From: ANME-2 cluster archaeon
GTDB taxonomy: Archaea; Halobacteriota; Methanosarcinia; Methanosarcinales; Methanocomedenaceae
Assembly: GCA_019429385.1 (NCBI GenBank)
Contig: JAHYIS010000001.1
Location: 62,001-126,000 of the forward strand
Length of the DNA: 64,000 bases
Direction: 5' to 3'
The translations under genes were made by a program, and so were the position numbers. Below the pieces are notes generated by a model that saw only the letters and a program-made list of their open reading frames with translations, did not search any database and was not told the DNA's origin. Positions 9,733-19,140 of the stretch are shown in pieces. Positions within the stretch are counted from its first letter, which is position 1, and each line of letters starts with the position of its first letter.

Positions 9733-10125
9733 ATGGTATTATTAGACCCACTGGCAGACGCCCTCTCCACAATGAAGAATGCTGAGAGCACAGGTAAGTC
9801 CCACTGCATCATTCATCCTGCCTCCAAATTGATCGGAAATGTACTGAAGGTCATGCAGGATATGGGATATGTGGGACAGTACGAGTTCATTGATGACGGC
9901 ATGGCCGGTATGATCAAAGTGGAACTTATTGGAAAGATAAACAAATGCGGAGTCATAAAACCCAGATCAGCAGTTGGGTACAGAGACTTTGAGAAATGGG
10001 AGAAACGCTACCTCCCGGCAAGTAATTTCGGTGCACTGATACTGACTACACCAAATGGTGTGCAGTCTCAACATGACGCCAGGGCCCAGACGGTTGGCGG
10101 CCAGTTGCTTGCATACGTGTATTGA
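9733..10125 (+). CDS. rps8: Ribosomal protein uS8
   Basis: 130 residues, archaeal S15a type. Conserved parts include [15 protein letters not shown] at the N-terminus, [19 protein letters not shown], and the C-terminal [26 protein letters not shown], close to the eukaryotic sequence. It binds 16S rRNA helix 21. rpl6 follows 11 nt after the stop, with GAGGTG overlapping the end. Confidence 0.97.
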   Translation: MVLLDPLADALSTMKNAESTGKSHCIIHPASKLIGNVLKVMQDMGYVGQYEFIDDGMAGMIKVELIGKINKCGVIKPRSAVGYRDFEKWEKRYLPASNFGALILTTPNGVQSQHDARAQTVGGQLLAYVY

Positions 10126-10136
10126 GGTGTGACAGA

Positions 10137-10673
10137 ATGGCAAAGGAGATAAAAAGAGCCGTGGAAATCCCCGGTGAGGTGAAAGTGGTGATGGAGGGCA
10201 GTATGTGTACTGTAACAGGTCCAAAAGGCACCATTTCCCGCTCACTCTGGTATCCCGGTATCATTATAGAACTGGTTGATAACCAGATTACGGTGGATTC
10301 ACCCAATCCGAGGAAAAAACAGCAGGCCATGATCGGTACCATTTCGTCCCACATTAACAATATGGTACGAGGTGTCACTGTTGGATTTTCCTATACTATG
10401 AAAATGGTATATTCTCACTTCCCTATCCAGTTGAAAGTTGAGGGTGGTGCCCTGAATATCGGGAATTTCCTTGGCGAGAAAAAGCCGAGGAAGGCCAGGA
10501 TAATGGGAGAGACAAAGGTGGATGTTAAAGGAGATGAGGTAGTGGTAACCGGTATCAACATTGAAGATGTTGGTCAGACCGCTGCTAATATCCAGCAGGC
10601 GACCAAGATAAAGAGATTTGACCCAAGGGTATTCCAGGATGGAATATATGTGGTGGAGAAAGCGAGAGCGTAG
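10137..10673 (+). CDS. rpl6: Ribosomal protein uL6
   Basis: 178 residues from the ATG at 10137. A TTG at 10122 is in frame but overlaps the GAGGTG site. Two tandem L6 folds are visible, the first ending near residue 80 and the second containing [29 protein letters not shown]. The end has [21 protein letters not shown], the archaeal L9-type signature. uL6 lies by the GTPase-associated centre. Confidence 0.96.
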   Translation: MAKEIKRAVEIPGEVKVVMEGSMCTVTGPKGTISRSLWYPGIIIELVDNQITVDSPNPRKKQQAMIGTISSHINNMVRGVTVGFSYTMKMVYSHFPIQLKVEGGALNIGNFLGEKKPRKARIMGETKVDVKGDEVVVTGINIEDVGQTAANIQQATKIKRFDPRVFQDGIYVVEKARA

Positions 10674-10682
10674 GTGATTGTA

Positions 10683-11351
10683 ATGAAAGATGCGATAATC
10701 GAAGAATTCACTTCACTCAAAGGGGTCGGCGAATCCAAGGCTAAGGCTCTGTATGAAGCAGGATATACTTCATTTGAGGACCTGAAAAAAGCCACAGTCG
10801 AGGAGTTATCTGAAATCAAAGGGATAACGAAGGCACTGGCTGGGCAGATATTGGATGAAGTGTCTCATTTCATAGATGAAGTCAATGCTGAAGAGGAATT
10901 GGAAGAAGAAGTTGAGAAAAATACGGAACTTATCCCAACTGCAGAACTTGAGATGGGACCTGAATCAAAGAGGCTTCTCAATGTCAGGAAGAGGCAGAAA
11001 CTCAAGAAACCACACTTTGTCCAGACTGACCAGCATAAGAAAAAGAAATTAAAGGATACCTGGAGAAAGCCAAGAGGACTGCATAATAAGAAACGGCAAT
11101 ATATCCTTGGCAAAGGTGAGATCGCACGAGTCGGATATGGAAGTCCTGTTGCAGTAAAAGGACTGCATCCGTCAGGCTTTGAGGAAGTACTCTTATCCAG
11201 GGCCCAGGACCTTGACAATGTTGATCCGGCCACGCAGGCCGTTCGTATTGCAAGGACCGTAGGACAGCGAAAACGCATAGATATTGTGAAGAAAGCACAG
11301 AGCTTGGGACTGAAGATACTCAATCTACCATATCAAGAGGAGGTGCAGTGA
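10683..11351 (+). CDS. rpl32e: Ribosomal protein eL32 with N-terminal helix-hairpin-helix extension
   Basis: 222 residues from the ATG at 10683 (GTG at 10674 is an alternative). The C-terminal 125 residues are eL32, with [22 protein letters not shown] and [12 protein letters not shown]. The first 70 residues carry two helix-hairpin-helix motifs ([18 protein letters not shown] and [13 protein letters not shown]), followed by an acidic Glu-rich linker. Similar extensions occur in some euryarchaeal L32e proteins. The HhH domain is of the DNA/RNA-binding type found in repair proteins; its role on the ribosome is unknown. Confidence 0.95.
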   Translation: MKDAIIEEFTSLKGVGESKAKALYEAGYTSFEDLKKATVEELSEIKGITKALAGQILDEVSHFIDEVNAEEELEEEVEKNTELIPTAELEMGPESKRLLNVRKRQKLKKPHFVQTDQHKKKKLKDTWRKPRGLHNKKRQYILGKGEIARVGYGSPVAVKGLHPSGFEEVLLSRAQDLDNVDPATQAVRIARTVGQRKRIDIVKKAQSLGLKILNLPYQEEVQ

Positions 11352-11352
11352 A

Positions 11353-11805
11353 ATGTCAGACCTCAAGAACCAGAAGAAAATTGCAGCAAGTGTGCTGAAA
11401 GTCGGGGTGAACCGGATCTGGCTCAACCCTGAAGCAGCAGGCGACATTGCTAATGCTATCACCCGTGAAGATATAAGAGGACTTATTTCCAGCGGTGCTG
11501 TAAAAGCCAGACCTGTGAAAGGCGTGTCCAGGGGACGTGCCCGGAAGGTAGATGTCAAAAGGGCATACGGACATCGCAAAGGTCACGGTTCAAGAAGTGG
11601 CGCCAAAGGCGCACGCAATCCCAGAAAACAGCAATGGATCACGAAGATACGTGCCCTGAGGAAAAAGTTACGTGAACTGAAAACTGACGGTACGCTGGAT
11701 AAATCGGCTTACTGTACCATGCGCCGCAAGGCAAAAGGTGGCGTGTACAGGAACGTGGCACACATGGAAGCTCATATTGAATCCATTGAACATACGGAGA
11801 CGTGA
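11353..11805 (+). CDS. rpl19e: Ribosomal protein eL19
   Basis: 150 residues. The archaeal/eukaryotic pattern is clear: [20 protein letters not shown] near the N-terminus, then [27 protein letters not shown] and the coiled C-terminal helix. It forms an intersubunit bridge and is absent from bacteria. It begins one base after the rpl32e stop, with AGGAGGTG in the last codons of that gene. Confidence 0.97.
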   Translation: MSDLKNQKKIAASVLKVGVNRIWLNPEAAGDIANAITREDIRGLISSGAVKARPVKGVSRGRARKVDVKRAYGHRKGHGSRSGAKGARNPRKQQWITKIRALRKKLRELKTDGTLDKSAYCTMRRKAKGGVYRNVAHMEAHIESIEHTET

Positions 11806-11811
11806 TGATAC

Positions 11812-12336
11812 ATGGCAACAGGACCTAGATACAAAGTAGCATTCAGACGTAGAAGAGAAGGGAGGACCGATTATCATCAGCGGCTCAAATTGTTGGTGTC
11901 TAAACAGGCCCGGGTAGTAGCACGCAGGAGCTTGAAACATATGAAGCTCCAGCTGGTAGTACCAAAGCCTGAAGGCGACCGGACTTTAGTTCATGCTGAT
12001 TCTACCGAACTCGGTAGTTATGGTTATACCGGTCCCACGGGAAATACTCCATCAGCATACCTTACAGGTCTGCTTTTCGGATATAAGGCTCAAAAGGCCG
12101 GATATGAGAACGCAGTGCTGGATATGGGACTTCAGGTTTCATCAAAAGGCAGCCGGATATATGCTGCCCTGAAAGGCATTGTGGATTCTGGTCTGGATGT
12201 ACCCCATAATCCCGAGATATTTCCTGGTGAGCCCAGAATAAGGGGCGAAGAGATAAAGGAATATACCGGGATTGATATCCCTGCCATGTTCGATGAGACC
12301 CTGGCAAAGATCAAAAATGAATTTGGGGAGGATTAA
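11812..12336 (+). CDS. rpl18: Ribosomal protein uL18
   Basis: 174 residues, the longer archaeal/eukaryotic L5 type. It has [22 protein letters not shown] at the start (5S rRNA binding), [20 protein letters not shown] in the middle and [18 protein letters not shown] near the end. It packs with 5S rRNA and uL5. rps5 follows 3 nt after the stop, with GGGGAGG inside the last codons. Confidence 0.96.
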   Translation: MATGPRYKVAFRRRREGRTDYHQRLKLLVSKQARVVARRSLKHMKLQLVVPKPEGDRTLVHADSTELGSYGYTGPTGNTPSAYLTGLLFGYKAQKAGYENAVLDMGLQVSSKGSRIYAALKGIVDSGLDVPHNPEIFPGEPRIRGEEIKEYTGIDIPAMFDETLAKIKNEFGED

Positions 12337-12339
12337 ACA

Positions 12340-12960
12340 ATGGCATATGGTTATGAAACAGAATGGATTCCCAGGACAAGACTGGGAACGCTGGTTAAAG
12401 AAGGCCAGGTTACCTCAATGGAGGAGGCACTGCAATCAGGTCTTCCTATCAGGGAACCACAGATCGTGGATGCACTTCTTCCTGAACTGAAAGAAGAAGT
12501 CCTGGACATTAACATGGTCCAGAGAATGACCGACTCTGGTCGGCGAGTAAAGTTCAGAGCCGTAGTGGCTGTAGGTAATGAAGATGGTTTTATCGGTATG
12601 GGCCAGGCAAAGGACGCACAGGTCGGGCCTGCAATACGCAAAGCTATTGACATTGCCAAGCTTAATATTTCAGGAGTGAAGCGAGGTTGCGGTTCTTGGG
12701 AATGCGTTTGCGGGACTGAGCATACTGTTCCTTTCGAGGTTGAGGGTAAAGTGGGTAGTGTCAAGGTGATATTGAAACCTGCTCCACGTGGCTTAGGACT
12801 GGCTGCAGGAAAGACTGCAAAGACGGTTATGCAACTGGCAGGTATCAAGGATGTCTGGACCAGGACCGAGGGTCAGACCAGGACCACCCTGAACTTTGCC
12901 AAAGCTACTTACGAAGCGCTGAAAAGAACAGCAGTAATACGTACCAGGGGTGCAAAGTAA
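12340..12960 (+). CDS. rps5: Ribosomal protein uS5
   Basis: 206 residues. The double-stranded RNA-binding fold is marked by [21 protein letters not shown], and the archaeal [20 protein letters not shown] and [22 protein letters not shown] follow. The N-terminal extension [19 protein letters not shown] is archaeal/eukaryotic S2 type. It acts at the mRNA entry channel and in decoding fidelity. The stop shares an A with the rpl30 start (TAATG). Confidence 0.96.
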   Translation: MAYGYETEWIPRTRLGTLVKEGQVTSMEEALQSGLPIREPQIVDALLPELKEEVLDINMVQRMTDSGRRVKFRAVVAVGNEDGFIGMGQAKDAQVGPAIRKAIDIAKLNISGVKRGCGSWECVCGTEHTVPFEVEGKVGSVKVILKPAPRGLGLAAGKTAKTVMQLAGIKDVWTRTEGQTRTTLNFAKATYEALKRTAVIRTRGAK

Positions 12961-13421
12961 TGTACACGGTAGTGCGGCTTAGAAGTACGGTAAATACCAG
13001 GCCAGAGATAAGGGATACTCTTAAGATGCTCAGGTTGAACAAGGTCAATCATTGTGTTGTCCTGAATGAGAATCCCCAGAACAAAGGCATGATACTGAAG
13101 GTTAAGGATTACGTGGCATGGGGCAATATCACCCCGGAAGCTCTGGCCCAGTTAATGCATAAAAGGGGCGAATTGAAGGGCGGTGCACGGTTGACAAACG
13201 AGTATGTGAAGGAGAATACATCATTCACTGATATTGATGCCCTGGCACAGGCCATCCATGCAGGTAATGTTTCCGTAAAGGATGTACCGCAGCTTAAACC
13301 GCTGTTCAGGCTTCACCCTCCCAGAAAAGGACACAGGGGTATAAAGAAGAGTGTAGCTGAAGGTGGAGTTCTGGGCTATCATGGCGATGATATAAATACT
13401 TTACTTCACAAGATGAGGTGA
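12960..13421 (+). CDS. rpl30: Ribosomal protein uL30
   Basis: 153 residues, the long archaeal/eukaryotic L7-type form. It has [32 protein letters not shown] and the long C-terminal extension ending [16 protein letters not shown]. The start overlaps the rps5 stop by one base, and the end overlaps the GTG/AGGTG region before rpl15. Confidence 0.96.
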   Translation: MYTVVRLRSTVNTRPEIRDTLKMLRLNKVNHCVVLNENPQNKGMILKVKDYVAWGNITPEALAQLMHKRGELKGGARLTNEYVKENTSFTDIDALAQAIHAGNVSVKDVPQLKPLFRLHPPRKGHRGIKKSVAEGGVLGYHGDDINTLLHKMR

Positions 13422-13426
13422 TTTAC

Positions 13427-13912
13427 ATGAAAAAGAATGTATCCAAATTCAGAGGTTCACGGACATGCGGAGGAGGTACTTCCAAGAACCGGCGTGGCGG
13501 TGGCAGCCGTGGAGGTCGTGGCAATGCAGGTGGATGTAAACACCATTTTGTGCGCAACTACCTCAATGGACTTGCTTATGGAAAACACGGGTTCAAACGC
13601 CCGCAAAAGATGTTAATCTATACGCCCATAGTGAATGTCGGTGAACTGGACGAACTGGCTGAACAGCTGGTATTAGATGGTCAGGCGCAAAAGGAAGGCG
13701 ACATGTACCATATTAATCTGGCAGAACTGGACATTGATAAGGTGCTTGGTGGCGGCATGGTAACTAAATCCATAGTGCTGACTGTTTCACAATGCAGCGA
13801 GAGGGCAAGGTCCAAATTGGAAGAGGCCGGGGGTAGCGTTGTGGAATATATATCGTCGAAAATGGAACAACTTCCAGAACCAAAAGAACCTTTGGAACTG
13901 GCTGATGAATAA
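13427..13912 (+). CDS. rpl15: Ribosomal protein uL15
   Basis: 161 residues from the ATG at 13427, 6 nt after GAGGTG. An in-frame GTG at 13418 overlaps the preceding stop and is less likely. The Gly/Arg-rich N-terminus ([20 protein letters not shown]) and [10 protein letters not shown] are archaeal L15 marks. It is the last ribosomal gene of the run; an 82-nt gap with a perfect AT-rich hairpin follows before secY. Confidence 0.96.
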   Translation: MKKNVSKFRGSRTCGGGTSKNRRGGGSRGGRGNAGGCKHHFVRNYLNGLAYGKHGFKRPQKMLIYTPIVNVGELDELAEQLVLDGQAQKEGDMYHINLAELDIDKVLGGGMVTKSIVLTVSQCSERARSKLEEAGGSVVEYISSKMEQLPEPKEPLELADE

Positions 13913-13939
13913 AGCGACTGATATGTGAGATCGGAATAG

Positions 13940-13966
13940 AAAACAATAATGTTAAATTATTGTTTT
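13940..13966. repeat. Perfect 11-bp inverted repeat between rpl15 and secY
   Basis: AAAACAATAAT and ATTATTGTTTT form a perfect 11-bp stem with a 5-nt GTTAA loop. It is too AT-rich for a strong intrinsic terminator. It lies about 40 nt before the secY start and next to a TATA-like stretch (TCTAATATAAC), so it could be an operator, a weak attenuator or an RNA processing site separating the ribosomal and secretion parts of the operon. Confidence 0.6.
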
Positions 13967-14003
13967 ACTATTCAATTATTCTAATATAACACAGGTGCAT
14001 CAG

Positions 14004-15545
14004 ATGACCTTCAAGGATACTATCGAACCATTTTTAAAAAAATTGCCTGCAGTATCTAGACCTGAAGGGCATGTGCATTTTAAGAAGAAACTGGGCTGGA
14101 CTATAGGTATATTGTTACTCTATTTTGCCCTGTCCAATATTCCTCTTTTTGGCATGTCCTCAGAATCCATAGATTTGTTTGAACAATACAGGGCATTCTT
14201 TGCCGGGGCTTCGGGCTCGCTTATGCTCTTGGGTATAGGTCCGATCGTTACTGCTTCTATCGTGTTGCAGTTGCTGGTTGGTGCGGATGTTATCAAGATG
14301 GACCTGAGTGATCCGCAGGACCAGGCTATCTTCCAGGGCGCCCAGAAGTTGCTGGTGTTTGTTATGATAGTGCTGGAATCTTTGCCCCAGATACTTGGCG
14401 GGTATATCCGTCCGGATATCGGTCTGGCAACGATGTTTTCAGCGGATTTCAACCTTTCATCGGCAGGCGGGATGAACCTGGTGGTCTTCATAATCTTTAT
14501 CCAGATCTTCATTGGCGGTACCCTGGTGCTGTTTATGGATGAAGTAGTATCCAAATGGGGTATCGGTTCAGGCGTCGGCCTGTTCATTGTTGCAGGTGTG
14601 GCCCAGCAGATCGTCACGGGTCTTTTCAGTATTACCAGACCTGGTGGGTCTGGCAGCGCTCCTGTGGGGCTGCTGCCAAAATGGTTGTTTTTCACTACTG
14701 ATGTGGGATTGGGTAACTTACTGGCAGACAATGCGTTCCAGAACGTGTTCATTGAAGGCGGTATACTGGCATTGTTCAGTACAATATTGATATTCCTCAT
14801 GGTAGTGTACGTTGAATCAACCCGTATCGAGATTCCATTGGCGCATAGTGCAGTGAGAGGTGCAAGAGGCCGGTTTCCTGTCAAGCTCATATATGCCAGT
14901 GTACTTCCCATGATCCTGGTCAGAGCATTGCAGGCCAATATCCAGATGATAGGTCTGCTGCTGTTCAATAAGGGAATTACCATATTTGGCGAGTTCAGGG
15001 GTAGCACTGCAACCAGCGGACTCATGTATTACTTATCACCGCTAAACAGTCCAAGGGACTGGATACCCAGTCTGGTGAGCCAGAATTTTGCAGACCTCAA
15101 TACCCAGTATGCCAATACCACAGGATTCTCTCCTGTGGATGTGCCTGCTACCTGGCAGATAGGCGTGCATGTGCTGGCAGATGCTGCAATGTTGATCATT
15201 GGTGGAATCATATTTGCCCTGTTCTGGGTGGAGACCACTGGTATGAACGCTAAAAATACCGCAAGCAAGATACATAATTCAGGTATGCAGATACCAGGAT
15301 TCCGCCGCAACGTAGATAGTATCGAACGGGTTATGAACCGTTATATCCCAAGAGTTACCATTATCGGTGGTGCATTTATCGGTTTATTGACACTGGTGGC
15401 AAGCCTGTTGGGCACGCTGGGAGGCGCAGGTGGTACCGGGCTGTTGCTGGCTGTGAGTATCGTGTACAGGTTGTATGAAGACCTGGCATCGGAACAGATG
15501 ATGGAAATGCATCCGATGATGAGACAATTCCTGGGAGGTACCTGA
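14004..15545 (+). CDS. secY: Protein translocase subunit SecY
   Basis: 513 residues from the ATG at 14004 (AGGTG 6 nt upstream; a GTG at 13995 overlaps it). It is the central pore of the Sec translocon in the cytoplasmic membrane, with about ten hydrophobic segments. The N-terminal amphipathic LPAVSRPEGHVHFKKKL, the GIGSGVGLFIVAGVAQQI region and the C-terminal cytoplasmic loop with GFRRNVDSIERVMNRYIP are typical. It is longer than many archaeal SecY proteins because of an extended external loop around residues 335-385 containing DWIPSLVSQNFADLNTQYANT. Its place after rpl15 and before adk is standard. Confidence 0.96.
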   Translation: MTFKDTIEPFLKKLPAVSRPEGHVHFKKKLGWTIGILLLYFALSNIPLFGMSSESIDLFEQYRAFFAGASGSLMLLGIGPIVTASIVLQLLVGADVIKMDLSDPQDQAIFQGAQKLLVFVMIVLESLPQILGGYIRPDIGLATMFSADFNLSSAGGMNLVVFIIFIQIFIGGTLVLFMDEVVSKWGIGSGVGLFIVAGVAQQIVTGLFSITRPGGSGSAPVGLLPKWLFFTTDVGLGNLLADNAFQNVFIEGGILALFSTILIFLMVVYVESTRIEIPLAHSAVRGARGRFPVKLIYASVLPMILVRALQANIQMIGLLLFNKGITIFGEFRGSTATSGLMYYLSPLNSPRDWIPSLVSQNFADLNTQYANTTGFSPVDVPATWQIGVHVLADAAMLIIGGIIFALFWVETTGMNAKNTASKIHNSGMQIPGFRRNVDSIERVMNRYIPRVTIIGGAFIGLLTLVASLLGTLGGAGGTGLLLAVSIVYRLYEDLASEQMMEMHPMMRQFLGGT

Positions 15546-15549
15546 AACA

Positions 15550-16200
15550 ATGGTCAATCTTGTATTGCTGGGTGCGCCTGGGGCAGGAAAGGGCACCCAG
15601 GCAATGAAGATATCCCAGCTGTACAATATACCGCATATATCCACCGGAGATATTTTGCGGAACAATATTGAACGAGGTACCAAACTTGGCCTTCAGGCAA
15701 AGGAATTCATGGACCGCGGAGAACTGGTACCAGACAGTCTACTGATAGGGATCATCGAGGACAGGTTATCCGAACCTGATACAGATAATGGATTCCTGCT
15801 CGATGGTTACCCACGGACCATTCCACAGGCTCAGGCATTGGGAGATATCATGAACCATATGGAAAAGGAGCTGGATGCGGTGATCGATATTGAAGTACCT
15901 GATGGGGTCCTGGTAAAAAGACTGGCAGGCAGAAGGATGTGTCGATGTGGTGCCAGTTATCACGTTATTTTTAACCCACCTGAATTGGACGGGAAATGTG
16001 ACCTTTGTGGGGGGGAACTGTACCAGAGGGATGATGATGCCGAGGATGCGGTAAAGACCCGGTTGTTTTCTTATTATGGCCTGACCTACCCCTTAATTGA
16101 TTATTATAATGAGAAAGGATTATTAAAGTCCGTGAGTGGCAACGGAAATGTGGATGATATATTTAATGAGATTAATAGCGTAATAGAACTGATTTTGTAA
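15550..16200 (+). CDS. adk: Adenylate kinase (long, zinc-lid form)
   Basis: 216 residues. It interconverts ATP and AMP with two ADP. The P-loop GAPGAGKGTQA, the NMP-binding STGDILRNNI and DGYPRTIPQA are at the expected places. The LID carries a Cys pair set (CRC...CDLC, about residues 134-156), the zinc-binding form common in Gram-positive bacteria. Methanosarcinales are known to use this bacterial-like Adk rather than the short trimeric archaeal AdkA. It follows secY by 4 nt, as in bacterial spc operons. Confidence 0.95.
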   Translation: MVNLVLLGAPGAGKGTQAMKISQLYNIPHISTGDILRNNIERGTKLGLQAKEFMDRGELVPDSLLIGIIEDRLSEPDTDNGFLLDGYPRTIPQAQALGDIMNHMEKELDAVIDIEVPDGVLVKRLAGRRMCRCGASYHVIFNPPELDGKCDLCGGELYQRDDDAEDAVKTRLFSYYGLTYPLIDYYNEKGLLKSVSGNGNVDDIFNEINSVIELIL

Positions 16201-16212
16201 CAGGATTTAGAT

Positions 16213-16824
16213 ATGTCAAATATGAACTGGAAACAAATACTGGATAGAGCCGCACTGACGCTTGGTTTTGGAATGATGTTCGGAATCATCATATTAGGGG
16301 AAGGTTTCAGGATACAGGTAGGGCACGCGGTTGAAATTATGCTTGGACCCCTGCCAGAGATGCTGCCTTTCCACATTATGCTGTTCGTCATGGCTGCAAT
16401 TACCGGCCTGTATGCTTCACTTATACAGAAATATACTATGGACTGGGAACTGATGCGTCGGGTACAGGACCAGATGAAGCGTTTCCAGCAGGAATTCAGG
16501 GAGGCCCAGGTGGCAGATAATCAGGCTAAACTGAAGAAACTCGAAGCACAGCGGTCCGTCATGATGGAAGACCAGATGAAGATGAGCAAACAGCAGTTCA
16601 AGCCCATGGCATATATCAGTATTATCTCGCTGCCCCTGTTCATGTGGGCGTACCTGTTCATTAGCCAGCATCCGAATCCCACGTTGGTCTTCCCCTTTTG
16701 GGGTGAGAAGATACTGACCGGATTTGCACTTGGTCCTATCCAGTACTGGATATACTGGTACTTTATTTGCAGTATGCCTGTAAGCCAGATAATACGTAAG
16801 AGCCTGAATATAGGCGGCGTTTAA
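16213..16824 (+). CDS. DUF106 membrane insertase (archaeal YidC/Oxa1/EMC3-like)
   Basis: 203 residues with three hydrophobic segments (about residues 12-35, 55-75, 125-150 plus a C-terminal one) separated by a long charged coiled-coil ([21 protein letters not shown]). This is the architecture of the DUF106 family, shown in other archaea to be a YidC/Oxa1 relative that helps insert membrane proteins. Its position between secY-adk and cmk is conserved in archaea and fits a role alongside SecY. Confidence 0.88.
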   Translation: MSNMNWKQILDRAALTLGFGMMFGIIILGEGFRIQVGHAVEIMLGPLPEMLPFHIMLFVMAAITGLYASLIQKYTMDWELMRRVQDQMKRFQQEFREAQVADNQAKLKKLEAQRSVMMEDQMKMSKQQFKPMAYISIISLPLFMWAYLFISQHPNPTLVFPFWGEKILTGFALGPIQYWIYWYFICSMPVSQIIRKSLNIGGV

Positions 16825-16826
16825 AC

Positions 16827-17366
16827 ATGATAATTACGATCAGCGGCCCTCCGGGCAGTGGTAAGAGTACTCTGTCAAATACCATTGCTGAGCATTTTAA
16901 TCTCAATCTTGTGTCATCGGGCGATCTGTTTCGTGCTATGGCAAAAGAGCGTGGTGTAAGCCTTGAGGAGTTCGGGCATATTGCTGAAGTAGACCCTGCC
17001 ATTGATAATGAGATTGACAGGCGTCAGGTAGAAATGTCGAAAACAGGCGGAAATTATCTTTTCGAAGGCAGATTGTCGGGAATGTTAAATGATGCAGACC
17101 TGAAGATCATGCTTAAGACCGATGTTAATGTCAGAGCACGGCGGATTGCAGACCGTGAAGATATTTCTATAGTTCAGGCCCTGCATGAGACCGTTGAGCG
17201 GCAGGAAAGCGAGGCTAAGCGGTATAAGGAATATTATGATATTGATATAAGCGACCTGATACCTTATGACCTCGTGCTGGAATCAAGTGTCTGGGACAAA
17301 GAAGCAACAGCAATAGTGGCAATTACTGCGATAGAATCTATGAAAAAGAAGGAGTTGAGGGGGTAA
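16827..17366 (+). CDS. cmk: Cytidylate kinase (archaeal type)
   Basis: 179 residues. It phosphorylates CMP and dCMP using ATP. The P-loop is [12 protein letters not shown], followed by the short archaeal pattern with [19 protein letters not shown] and the LID part [14 protein letters not shown]. It begins 2 nt after the DUF106 gene, and its stop abuts the truB ATG, so all three are cotranslated. Confidence 0.94.
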   Translation: MIITISGPPGSGKSTLSNTIAEHFNLNLVSSGDLFRAMAKERGVSLEEFGHIAEVDPAIDNEIDRRQVEMSKTGGNYLFEGRLSGMLNDADLKIMLKTDVNVRARRIADREDISIVQALHETVERQESEAKRYKEYYDIDISDLIPYDLVLESSVWDKEATAIVAITAIESMKKKELRG

Positions 17367-18386
17367 ATGGAATATCGACTGCCTGCTGATATCGAGCGGG
17401 AATTGAAGGAGAAGGTGGAGGAAACCACTGACCCTGAACATGGATTCCTGCCAAATAAGCGCCCTATAAAGGAACATATCAATAACGGGGTCATTAACCT
17501 GGATAAACCATCAGGTCCCACCAGCCATGAAGTAGTATCGTGGGTGAAAAAGATACTGGACCTGCCCAGGGCAGGACATGGCGGAACACTGGACCCTAAA
17601 GTTACGGGACTGCTCCCTGTAATGCTTGGTGATGCCACAAAGTCGGTGGGTGCCTTGATGAGTGCAGGTAAAGAATATATATGTTTAATGAAATTACACT
17701 CCACCGTAAAAAAGACCGCCCTCATGAAGGTTGTCCAGGAATTTACCGGTCCTATCTACCAGAAACCTCCTATCAAATCAGCAGTAAAGCGCGAGGTCAG
17801 GATACGTACTATCTATTATCTTGAGATACTGGAGATCGAAGGTACCAATGTGCTGATGCGCGTTGGCTGCGAGTCCGGCACGTATATCAGGAAATTGTGT
17901 CATGATATGGGTGCGGCATTGGGTACCGGTGCTCACATGCAGGAGTTGCGGCGTACCCGCAGCGGACCGTTCAGGGAAGACGACAGCACGATAACGCTGT
18001 TCGACCTGAAGGATGCGATGGTGATATACCAGGAGTCCGGGGACGAGAGCGAATTGCGCCGGGTTATAATGCCGAAGGAAATGGGTCTTGTGCATCTTCC
18101 CCGTATGATAATACGGGATAGTGCTGTGGACGCCATCTGCCACGGGGCCAGTTTGGCCGCGCCTGGTGTGGTGAAGATCGATACCGGTATTGATCCCGGT
18201 GACAGGGTACTGGTCTTGAGCATAAAGGGTGAGGCAGTGGCGCTGGCAGATGCCCTGCTGGACACGGATGCTGTGTTGGAGGCCCAAACGGGTATGGTGG
18301 CTGACACCAAACGGGTACTGATGCTTGAAGGTACCTATCCAAAGGGCTGGACAGCGAAGACAGAAAACAGAGATAAGGCTGACTGA
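17367..18386 (+). CDS. truB: rRNA/tRNA pseudouridine synthase Cbf5 (TruB family)
   Basis: 339 residues. Archaeal Cbf5 is the catalytic subunit of the H/ACA guide-RNA particle and can also make pseudouridine 55 in tRNA. The catalytic motif GGTLDPKVTGLLPV carries the conserved Asp (about residue 74). A PUA domain occupies roughly residues 240-325 (RMIIRDSAVDAICHGASLA, IDPGDRVLVLSIKGEAVAL). It is the last gene of the long ribosomal run; a tRNA-Ser gene lies 37 nt downstream. Confidence 0.94.
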   Translation: MEYRLPADIERELKEKVEETTDPEHGFLPNKRPIKEHINNGVINLDKPSGPTSHEVVSWVKKILDLPRAGHGGTLDPKVTGLLPVMLGDATKSVGALMSAGKEYICLMKLHSTVKKTALMKVVQEFTGPIYQKPPIKSAVKREVRIRTIYYLEILEIEGTNVLMRVGCESGTYIRKLCHDMGAALGTGAHMQELRRTRSGPFREDDSTITLFDLKDAMVIYQESGDESELRRVIMPKEMGLVHLPRMIIRDSAVDAICHGASLAAPGVVKIDTGIDPGDRVLVLSIKGEAVALADALLDTDAVLEAQTGMVADTKRVLMLEGTYPKGWTAKTENRDKAD

Positions 18387-18423
18387 AGAACTGTCAGTCA
18401 AATGCAACATACGACACCAAAAT

Positions 18424-18506
18424 GCCGAGGTAGTCTAGCGGTAGGGCGCAAGCCTGGAAAGCTTGTGGGGCTTAGCCCCTCGGGAGTTCGAATCTCCCCC
18501 TCGGCG
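18424..18506 (+). tRNA. tRNA-Ser (GGA anticodon)
   Basis: An 83-nt class II tRNA. The acceptor stem GCCGAGG pairs with CCTCGGC, the anticodon loop CTGGAAA gives GGA, the variable arm is long (TGGGGCTTAGCCCC) and the T arm GGGAG-TTCGAAT-CTCCC pairs perfectly. No CCA is encoded. A degraded copy of the D-arm and T-arm region lies 1.1 kb downstream (19604-19663), which makes this gene a candidate integration site. Confidence 0.95.
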
Positions 18507-18525
18507 TCTAATTATTTATCTGTTA

Positions 18526-18568
18526 TCGTTATATTTTATATAACGAAACGTTTTTAAATATATAACGA
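18526..18568. promoter_or_regulatory. Operator-like repeats upstream of the HEPN/MNT pair
   Basis: Three copies of ATATAACGA occur in 43 nt before the first gene of the pair. One is inverted as TCGTTATAT (18526-18534), one lies at 18538-18546 and forms with it a perfect 9-bp palindrome around TTT, and one direct copy lies at 18560-18568. They cover the expected TATA/start region. Autorepression by the winged-helix antitoxin downstream is the natural reading (inference). Confidence 0.5.
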
Positions 18569-18582
18569 TATGTACAATTTAT

Positions 18583-19140
18583 ATGTACGATTTGAGCCAT
18601 GTATTCACGAAATCAAATCTTAAGATCCTCAGACTTTTAAAAAAGGAAGAGGGGTTATATATCAGGGAGATTGCAGAAATACTTGCAATATCGCCTTTTT
18701 CTGTCCATAATTCGTTCAAGTTATTTAAAAAATTGGGATTTTTCGAGGAAAAGAAAGTCAAAAACAGGAAAACAATCTATCTGGTCAGGGATAATCCTAT
18801 ACTTAAAAAAATATTTTCGTTGATAAATATTTCAGACTTGTCAGGGAATGAAAGCTTTAAAAAGCTGAAAAAATCAGGAAAAGTGGGGGTTTACGGTAGT
18901 TTTGCATCGGGAGAGGATACTAAAGAGAGCGACATTGATCTATGGTTCTATAAGCAGGAAAATGTTTCAAATATTGAACTAAGAGAAATCACCAGGGAGA
19001 TTGAGAAAGACTTTGGGATGGAAGTAAAACTCCTGGTTTTACATGATTCAAAGATAAAGGATATCATGGAAAATGACCCTGAATTTTTTTACCGGTTGAA
19101 ATTGAGTTCAATAGCGGTAAATGGTGATGTGTTTGGCTGA
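18583..19140 (+). CDS. Winged-helix plus MNT nucleotidyltransferase protein (probable antitoxin)
   Basis: 185 residues. Residues 1-70 form a winged helix (LKILRLLKKEEGLYIREIAEILAIS... recognition region SVHNSFKLFKKLGFF). Residues 100-185 form a minimal nucleotidyltransferase with the GSFASGEDTKESDIDL signature (GSx10DxD). In HEPN/MNT systems the MNT protein neutralises the HEPN RNase, in studied cases by adding AMP residues to it. Here an additional DNA-binding domain is fused, suited to autoregulation at the repeats at 18526-18568. The last 20 nt overlap the HEPN gene. The low GC content suggests acquired DNA. Confidence 0.82.
   Translation: MYDLSHVFTKSNLKILRLLKKEEGLYIREIAEILAISPFSVHNSFKLFKKLGFFEEKKVKNRKTIYLVRDNPILKKIFSLINISDLSGNESFKKLKKSGKVGVYGSFASGEDTKESDIDLWFYKQENVSNIELREITREIEKDFGMEVKLLVLHDSKIKDIMENDPEFFYRLKLSSIAVNGDVFG

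Noticed and set aside
14120-15025. 301-residue open frame opposite secY
   Set aside because: Shadow of secY. It lacks a ribosome binding site and any known pattern.
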